A stretch of 64,000 nt of DNA from Talinum fruticosum (Eukaryota > Streptophyta > Magnoliopsida > Caryophyllales > Talinaceae), in assembly GCA_021018815.1 (NCBI GenBank), contig JAITYX010000085.1, positions 992,001 to 1,056,000 on the forward strand, given 5' to 3'. Position 1 is the stretch's first letter; the number at the start of each line of letters is the position of its first letter. The position numbers and the translations under genes are program-made. The notes beneath the pieces are model-generated. The model ran no database searches. It was not told the DNA's origin and saw nothing but the letters and a program-made list of their open reading frames with translations. Positions 56,746 to 64,000 of the stretch are shown one piece after another.

Positions 56746-57462
56746 GATTCTTCCTCTCACTATCAATCCATCTTCTTTCCCAAAATTGTGATGCTATTGT
56801 CTAAGTGCAAATTAAGGATATGCAGTTGACACAAATGGGGCCAAAGTTAGCCAGTCAGGGAAGATGGCAAAAGTTAGTGCAATGTGAATTTGGCTTTTAA
56901 CTCTTCAATGTTTGTAATATTGTTAGTAGATGCATGGTTTTAACTCTATCATAGATTTCTCAAGATTGGAAAGAAAAGATCATTTGGAGACAACAATGAA
57001 AATACTCATGTAATATTGGTATATGTATCTTATTCAAGTAAAGATAACTATATGTTAAATTAAAGATAATTATCAAATACTCTTAGCAAGTAAATCTTCA
57101 ATGTTGTCCAAAATATTGCTCGCGTTATCCTCAATAGGTAATGCGGTTGAATATTATCAGACAAGATGGATGCTCTGACATTGGATTAAATAATATTTAA
57201 CCCCTATTATGTATTCCAATCAGATGTTATGTTGCCTTGTCTGAGATTGCAAGTGATGACAACATTGAGGATAAATGCTTGTATCCGTGATAAGTATTTG
57301 GATGCACCAAGGAAGTTGTGCATTCAATTGCAGAACTTCCATTAAAACTTTGTTATTACCTTTTATGTGGATGAGTGCAAACCGAAATCCTATTGTTGCT
57401 TGAACATTGATATCTATTATGCGTGACTTAGCTATTTAAATGAATTAAATCTTATCAATACC
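56746..57462 (+). other. 3' UTR of the transporter gene and unassigned intergenic sequence
   Basis: The first 150-200 bases after the stop are the likely 3' UTR; a TTTGTAATATTG stretch at about 56910 resembles plant polyadenylation-region sequence, but no canonical AATAAA is obvious. The rest is AT-rich and without recognised features. Confidence 0.4.
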
Positions 57463-57735
57463 GTCTTTTTTAGAGGGGATGCCACTTTTTTCTTTTTCTT
57501 TTTAAAAAAAAGTCTAATTTAACAATAGATATAAACCGCATACTTGTTAAGATTCAATCTCAGCCATTTATTCTTACAAATTTTTAATTTAATTAAAAAT
57601 TTATTTTAATATATTTATAATTTATGATAAAGTAAAAGAATAATTACTTTTGAGGATGGTGTTTGGACGTTGACATCCTCCGTCCCCATGCAATTGACAT
57701 AAAGGGTTTTACAAAAAAAAGAATTCATTTGTCCT

Positions 57736-57801
57736 CAGCGTCTTTCATTACTTCACCCAGCGTCTTTCATTGCTTCACCCAGCGTCTTTCATTGCTTCAA
57801 G
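57736..57801 (+). repeat. 22-bp minisatellite, three units
   Basis: CAGCGTCTTTCATTRCTTCA followed by CC (AG in the third) repeats three times in a row. Confidence 0.93.
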
Positions 57802-57808
57802 AGTGCCA

Positions 57809-58137
57809 TTGATTTAGGTGAGCACCATAATCGCTAACAACATTTAATATTTCTGGCTACCCTTGATACTTGAATTATACATCTCTCATAAGATCTCTCA
57901 CCCAATCCCCCTTTCTGTGTTCGTCAGTTCTGCTATTTTTGAATCTTTAGTTTCAGAAAATATCTTGATTTAGGTGAGCACCATAATCGCTAACAACATT
58001 TAATATTTCCGACTATATTTCCGGCTACCCTTGATATTTGAATTATATATCTCTCAGAAGATCTCCCACCCAATCCCCCTTTCTCTGTTCGTCAACTCTG
58101 CTATTTTTGAATCTTTGGTTTTGGAAAATCTCCATAT
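57809..58137 (+). repeat. About 156-bp tandem duplication
   Basis: TTGATTTAGGTGAGCACCAT begins at 57809 and again at 57965; both continue through CCCAATCCCCCTTTCTSTGT and CTGCTATTTTTGAATCTTTR. The second copy is about 12-17 bases longer owing to a repeated ATTTCCG[AG]CTA piece. Confidence 0.92.
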
Positions 58138-58866
58138 TTTCCGACAAGATACATTGCCCTCCTCCGTGCCCTCTCCGTTCAATGAGATCTCCAAATCAAC
58201 AATCGGTGCCGAAGACAGAGTTGACCGTTCTGATGTCTGTTGAAATTGAACAAGTCGGGGACAAATCGCATACGTTGTTCTAGAGGCTGATGGCAAGGGC
58301 ATAAAGGAGGTGATGGACTTAAACACAGTAGCCATTGAGCAGGAGAGAGAAAGTGGACTGAGGCGTGGTTGCTAGGGAAAACAGGAAGGAAGTCTTTCAA
58401 ATGGAAAATTTGGCCGAAAACAAGGAAAGAAGGCTGACCAGAATAGAGATGGTCACTGTAAAAATTTGAGGCTTCACCGGGAAATATGGAAGCTTTGTCG
58501 GAATGGAGGATGGGTGGTTGTTTTTTTTAGTTGTTTGTTCTTGATTTCTCCAAAGTGAAGAGAATTATTTTACACCAAACACTACTTATAAAAACTAATT
58601 TTCTATTTATTAATTAATATTTTTATAAATAATAAAAATAATATTTAATTTTAATTAAAATTGAATAAATCAATTGATGAGATTAAATCAAGCCACGTAT
58701 ACGGTTGATATAGCGGTAGTGATCATGGTTACCATTTTGCGGCAACCACATTATCCCGTGGGGTATCGCATCTGTCTTTTGTTTTAGAGAGGGGGATGCC
58801 ACTTTTTCTTTTTTTTTATAAAAATTTTAATTTAACAATTGATATTCAAAAATTCAAAGTTGCAAT

Positions 58867-58932
58867 ATGTCGAAACTTTATAAAATATTAGAACTCCAAA
58901 TGTCGAAACTCTATAAAATATTAGAACTCCAA
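58867..58932 (+). repeat. 33-bp tandem duplication
   Basis: ATGTCGAAACTYTATAAAAT followed by ATTAGAACTCCAA occurs twice in a row, with one base difference. Confidence 0.93.
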
Positions 58933-60055
58933 ATTTCAAATAATACGGCGTCACAAATGAAATAAAAATTGAAAGTAGCACCAGCAAAATTCAGGTTGGA
59001 TTAAATTCGGGCCGGATAAATCGGTCAATGTTTTAAATTTTTTCGGGTCGGACAAATTCGGATATTCGACTCGGAGGAATTTTTCCCAATGCTAATTGAA
59101 AGTACAATAACATTAAGATGTCATCCTCCTATTAGAATAGGCATTTCTTTCAACTTAAAGGCATTTGGTTGAATGAGTTTTCCTTTCTAGTTTATGTCGA
59201 TCAGTCTCTTTTTAAGAAAGTGTTAGATTTGAATCATGTTAATTTCGATGAATCTCTCTTGAATCCCTACCTACCTTACCCCATTGTTGATGCTCGTAGT
59301 AGGTGAAAAATGTAGTTTGTGTTTTGAGGGCAAAGCTCAACTAACCTCTCCATTTGCATTGGCTTTCTTAGTTCGCAGTATTGTGGGCTTGTCGACCATC
59401 ACTCGTAATTACACTGCCTGTATTCTGTTCGAATGAACAGGGATGGTGTCATTGAGTAAAAGCTTACTATAAGACAAATCTTAAATATCTTGTCTTGACT
59501 TTAAAACATATACATTAAATTAAAAGAGACATGATATAATTAAATAGAAGGATGCTACCACTTAAAGATTGGGTGAAATTAATTTATAATGCTTCTTTAC
59601 TAAAATAGTTGATATGATTAGGATTACGTTATTTATATCTGTTGGCTATTTTATGTAACGGCCACAATTAATAGAATTGATTACGAGAATCAATTTTATA
59701 GTTACAAAGAAATTGATTTAGAAAATCAATTACCATTATTTAACCTATTAATTAGGGGTTGATTTATCTCCTTAAATGGAGGAGTAAATCACTAATTTTG
59801 GGTGGTAACCAGAATATGAAATTAGTTTTTTCCTCTATCAACACTATTTTCTCTCATATTGAGACCCACCATCCCGGGGGTCTTTCGGCTTGATTTGTGA
59901 TTGTTTCTAATGATTCCGGTAGTCACCGGTACACTATACCGTATAATATCGTTAACTCGGAACTTTGACATACAACTAGACCGGTGTGCCGGTGACTCGA
60001 GAATTCGCTCGTGGCCTAAAGAACTGCAATTGATCCGATCACTTCCCCACTAAGG
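58933..60055. other. Unassigned sequence
   Basis: No coding domain is recognised. Positions 59640-60055 have the look of an old LTR end (AT-rich hairpin-like stretches then GC-rich CCGGTAGTCACCGGTACAC at 59918-59936), but no partner copy or primer site is seen. The right limit is the putative gypsy LTR at 60056. Confidence 0.35.
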
Positions 60056-62967
60056 TGTAACGCCCCAAACCCGTAATCACCTGGTTTTAGTCTAAACAAA
60101 CCGCTAGCCGATGATTAGCGTAGCGAAAAGGAGGTCGGGGACATTACCACCGCTCTTACCGGAGGAAAGGGCAAGGTTTTGAATATATTTATGAGCATTT
60201 TTATCCATAGTTGTACCTTGCTAGGCAGCTATGACTTATGCAAAAAGTACATGTTAGACTTGAGAAATGAATCAACGGTACTTGACTATTAATACCCCAA
60301 TTTGCCACTCGCGAGCCTCTAAGTCCCAACATAACTTTTCTCTTACTTTATATCTTCAACATCTTTACCTAAAACAAAACAAGAAAACATTTTCGAAATG
60401 TGAGCCGAAGCTCAATACGTCCATTTATCATGTTGTAAAATAAAGGTTTACGAAATAGTTGAGTCGAGCGCATGCATTTCAATTCATTTGTAAATGAGGG
60501 GGAGAGTATAATTTAAAACAGATTGCTCGTTTATTATCTGAATGGATCCCTTACGATCATCGGGTTTCCCTAAACGCATGTGCACACACCTAGACCGATC
60601 GGATAGTCCGGTTGAAGGCGGTCAACAGTTACGGTGTTACCAACCTGGATATTGAGGCGTACCAAATAATGGCACATGATGGGCGGGTCCATATTAATGA
60701 TGGCAAATACTTGTTTGCAAATGATTCTTTTTGTTGTTGATGTCGGCCATATCCGGCCTTGATTTGTAAATAAAACATTGAAGGGCACGATCAATGAACG
60801 TACTCGATGAACCGAAATTTGTTGATTTATTTTGAATTTGATTCCTTTCCTTGCGATCTTGAGCAGGACCCTTGAACGTATGTCGACTGATGGCCTTAAA
60901 TAAGAGTTAATAGGGTAAGATTTTGCTTAGGACTTATATTCCTTGATAATAATATATCCTATACTTTTATGATTTATTTTAATCATGATTTATGTCTTAT
61001 ATTTTTAGTTGTTTTATGCTTTACTTAATTATTTCTAATTTATGTGTTAAGCTACCTTTATTTATGAATGCACATAGGTATTTTACTATGAATTGTTATT
61101 ATAGAATCTAAATATGCATTATAACACTATTAACTTATTTAATAATAATTTACAAGTTATTATTATTTTCAAACCAAACATGCATTATTTATCATGTTAT
61201 TTCTAGCTTATTTACTAATTCTTTAAGCATGCATTAGGAATTAATTAGTCATCTAAATCATAGTTATGCAAATATTTTTGTTTATTATTAACAAGCATAT
61301 AATGAACTAATTAATCTTATTTATGCTATTTTCATAATTTAGCTATAATTCTAATAAGATTATTCCAAATTTTTGCTTTCACTAAACCATGCATGTACAA
61401 CTTTATTTTTATTTTCTTGGCTAAGTAAAAATATGATTAACTTAAATATTGAAAAACTTTAGATTATCAAAACTTAGGGTTTAGGGTTTTTACCTAAAAG
61501 GAGTAGAGGAGGATAAAGGTTGTGGTCATGGAGCTTAGTGGTGGCTGGCAGCGTAGACTGGCGGCGGTAGGGCGGTGCTCGGCAGCAGGGTGGCGGCATT
61601 GACCAGCAGTGGTTGTGGTGGTTGAGTTTGGGTGGTTTAAGATAATATATTAGGGCATATATAAGAGGAGAAAGAAAGAGTTGTGTTTGGGTGGCTGTAT
61701 TGGCGGTGGGTGGTGGGACCGGTGGCCGTGGTCGGTGGCTGGGGGCGAGTGAAAGGGTTTGACGACGGTTGGTGGCCGGGGGTGGCCGAGTGGTGGTGGA
61801 AAATGAAAGGGTTGTGTGATGTTTTTAGGGTTTGGAGGTTTGAGGGGAGTATGAATGGTGGTTATTTTGGTGGTCCGGTGGGGGCGTTAGGGGCAGCGAC
61901 AGGTGGCCTGCAGGGCTGGCTGGTGGTTGGAGGCAGGTGGCACTAGTGGTGGTTGTGGTGGTGGCTGGAAGTAAGGGTGAGAGTATGGAAGATAAGGATG
62001 GAAGGTTGGTGATTAGGGTGGTTTTGGCTAGCGTTTTCCGGCAATGTGGTGGTCGGTGGGTCGACTTGAAGGTGGTTATGGATTCAGTGCAAGATGGTGA
62101 AGGGTTCTGGTTGGAGGTGGCCGGCTAAACAGGCCGGTGGCCGAAGTGGTGGTGCTCGGGCGGTGAGGGAGCAGAGAGAAAATGAGCTAGAACAGATTTT
62201 TGGGTTGGATTTTTTGATTTAATCAAGCCTATTTATACTAATTGTGGTACTTATCTACATGGATTAGTTGGCTATGCTCATTAATCCTTCCTTGACACTT
62301 AGCTTATGAGTCATGGTTAATTGGTGGTTTGGTAATTTTGCTTAGTGTAATTTGGGTGTCAAATTTCTATTTAACCCCAAATTTATTTTTATCCAAAATT
62401 ATTATTAATTATTGTCATAATTATCTTTCAGCGTTGTCATTGTACTTATCTTTTATTATTTTTATTTTATTTTATTTTATAATTATAATAATTATTATTT
62501 TTGCTATTGTATTATTATAACTATTATTACTTTTGTTTATTGTTAATATTATGGTTTGATTGTTATTACCCTAATGTGCTTTAAATATATGATTATTTAT
62601 AATTGGATTTGGTTAGCAAAGTCATTTTAAAATGGTATTTGGATATTTGTTTAGTTATAAATTGTGCTAATTATTAATTAGTTATATATGTACATATATA
62701 TATAAAGTTTGAATTTATGAGAACTTATTTATGATTTAGTTTAAGAATTAAATATGGCTTATGTGAATACAAGTAGTTAGATAATATGTTGAAATTTTAC
62801 GAAAAATATCGGTCATCTATCGTCGTTGTTCGTATCTCGGGTTCTGCAAGAAGAATATTTGATACACATATGTATGATATGAAAATATTTTGGAATTGAA
62901 ATGCACGCGCTCATTATAATTAAATGTATTAGAGATAATACGTTTTCTTAAAGTTTCGGTTGTTACA
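60056..62967 (-). repeat. Putative 3' LTR of a gypsy element
   Basis: On the + strand it runs TGTAACGCCCCAAACCC ... TTTCGGTTGTTACA, so both ends carry the inverted TGTAAC/GTTACA pair seen in several plant gypsy LTRs. A polypurine tract on the - strand lies directly outside (62968-62982). The GGTGGC-rich block at 61520-62170 is low complexity; its open frames (61683-61946, 61937-62128) are unlikely to be genes. A TTAGGGTTTAGGG telomere-like box lies at 61474-61486. The second LTR is outside the window, so this stays a proposal. Confidence 0.6.
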
Positions 62968-62982
62968 GTCTTCCCCCTTAAA
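62968..62982 (-). other. Putative polypurine tract
   Basis: On the - strand it reads TTTAAGGGGGAAGAC, just before an LTR start TGTAAC. The preceding TTTCGAGGATGAAAC piece is a common pol end in plant gypsy elements. Confidence 0.6.
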
Positions 62983-63279
62983 ATAAGTTTCATCCTCGAA
63001 ACTTGCAAGTAAAATGGTTTTTAATTGAAGGATAAACCTTGGATTTATCAATGGTGTATATATATTTGAAAAATTGCAGTATATGAAACCTTATAGGTAC
63101 TCTTGAGATTACTGGCGAGGATATTATGTTTAATGTCCGATATAGGTATATTCGTTGCTTTCATTAGGGAGGGTTAGTACTATAGTTAACTTGTCTTTTA
63201 ATGTTTGGGATATCTTATTGTATTAGTTACATTGCTTAGATTTGGTAGGTTTGCTATAAGAGTTTAGTTATATGCGAGA

Positions 63280-63720
63280 ATCACTTTTGAGAAGTTTTTG
63301 TACAAATCTTCAATAATATTTAACTAACCTTGGGAAACTCCTTACTTTAGAGACATTAGTCCTTCTAAGCTTATTCTCAGTAATCGCTTCTATCTTACGT
63401 CGGTCAACCTTTATTCAATTTTTAGATATGATCTCCGAACTTTACCTTGCTCACCAAAATCCAAATCCTTGAGGGTTTAACATATAATTAGCGTCTTCTC
63501 CAAGCTTACGACATTATTCTCAAATGACATCTTCTTCTCCATTCTCAAAGTAGATCAATACTTCCATAACTTTTCTCGGTTAAGGCCTGTAGATAAAATT
63601 TGTCAAATTCCTAAAATCAACTTATTACCAAAGTATCCTCGAGTTTTCATTCTTCCTTCTTCCCTCTATAATACTAATAACCTTGACATCCTTTTCTCAA
63701 AAGTCTCGTTGCATTTACCC
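63280..63720 (-). pseudogene. Gypsy RT fragment (broken), next to the putative LTR
   Basis: On the - strand VDRRKIEAITENK (about 63409-63371) and RTNVSKVRSFPRLVKYY*RFV (about 63366-63301) match the thumb/connection region that follows the gypsy RT palm. Further upstream, a VLIYFENGEED-like piece near 63550 may be the catalytic loop region. RNase H and integrase are missing between here and the LTR, so a deletion of about 2 kb is implied. Stops are frequent. Confidence 0.6.
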
Positions 63721-64000
63721 AAAGACATCATGAAATATTTCCTTCCATTCTTATTGTTATATAGCCTCTATTCTATCCTTAACAACTCTCTATTATTGCC
63801 CTTTCGTTTTCCACAAGTAAATCCTTGGCATCATAATTCGATAATCTTTTCTCTCTTCTTAGCATTATCTTAAGGTCGATTAAATCAAACTGGATGAGGT
63901 TAGTGGTAAAATCTTCCTTAACTATTGTTATCGGAATTTCTTTATGAAAATTCTAACATATTTTTCACATGGTTATGTACAATGCACACAAAATTTTTGA
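63721..64000 (-). other. Probable further gypsy pol remnant, unassigned
   Basis: No motif is clear enough to call. The position suggests the upstream part of the decayed RT. Confidence 0.3.

Larger units (their letters stand above)
57463..58845. repeat. Complex repeat unit, possibly a decayed DNA transposon
   Basis: A direct repeat GTCTTTTTTAGAGGGGATGCC (57463) recurs at 58774-58845 with similar following bases. Just inside lie inverted arms: AACCGCATACTTG..GATTCAATCTCA (about 57534-57572) against its complement at about 58675-58706. Between them are a 22-bp minisatellite (57736-57800) and a 156-bp duplication. Short open frames at 58031-58400 have no recognised domain. It may be a decayed DNA transposon (for example Mutator-like), but no transposase is seen. 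Confidence 0.45.

Noticed and set aside
56496..56804. 102-codon frame overlapping exon 7
   Set aside because: It is in a different frame from the spliced transporter; exon 7 reads through in the spliced frame with a conserved C-terminus.
61683..62128. Two open frames with Trp/Gly/Val-rich products
   Set aside because: They arise from the GGTGGC-rich block in a putative LTR; no domain and extreme composition.
1..64000. Possible CRISPR array or bacterial island
   Set aside because: No regularly spaced repeats with unique spacers; all arrays found are minisatellites or transposon leaders. The window is plant nuclear DNA.

Overview
The window looks like repeat-rich nuclear DNA of a flowering plant, probably a eudicot. 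It has spliced GT-AG introns, plant-specific Ty1/copia and Ty3/gypsy lineages, MITEs and one plant multi-pass transporter gene. There is no sign of bacterial operons, rRNA, tRNA or CRISPR. The species cannot be named from sequence alone. About 47 kb on the left and about 4 kb on the right are transposon sequence; only one gene has a continuous, spliceable reading frame, at 53.3-56.7 kb.

Layout, left to right. (1) Positions 1-9284 hold a Sirevirus-like Ty1/copia element on the + strand. Its 5' LTR lies off the window except for the last 8 bases. It has gag, protease, integrase, RT, RNase H, an extra env-like ORF and a 3' LTR. (2) Positions 9285-17639 are a decayed Ty3/gypsy element of the Tat/Ogre type with two RNase H domains. 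It is followed by a second Tat-type leader and gag (17642-20020). (3) Positions 20021-42351 are an Athila-type gypsy element with its own env-like ORF. It is split by two insertions of the same Sirevirus family, both on the - strand: a solo LTR in gag (21351-22869, TSD TACTT) and a full copy in integrase (25014-35897, TSD CAAGG). (4) Positions 42353-47118 are a Reina-like gypsy element, cut near its end by a hAT-like non-autonomous transposon (46276-47019). (5) Positions 47.1-53.3 kb hold small repeats, a foldback MITE (48138-48405) and a 5'- and 3'-degraded L1-type LINE on the - strand (49.3-51.55 kb) with a 147-bp triplication. (6) Positions 53312-56745 are a seven-exon gene for a WAT1-related (nodulin MtN21/EamA, UMAMIT) transporter of 357 residues, with a MITE inside intron 4. 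(7) Positions 57-60 kb hold tandem and inverted repeats. (8) Positions 60056-64000 hold a putative 2.9-kb gypsy LTR on the - strand with its polypurine tract and a decayed RT fragment.

Order of events, from nesting: the Athila element came before both Sirevirus insertions inside it, and the + strand Sirevirus copy lies against Tat sequence. All polyproteins are broken by stops and frameshifts, so none of the elements looks autonomous. Some of the one-base differences fall at a repeated TCGG/TCG context and could be assembly errors.

I found no clearly new multi-gene system. The most interesting non-routine signals are a promoter-like module with a TATA element at the same place before the env-like ORF in both Sirevirus copies, purine tracts kept far upstream of the 3' LTRs while the flanks have decayed, and the in-frame-length triplication in the LINE.
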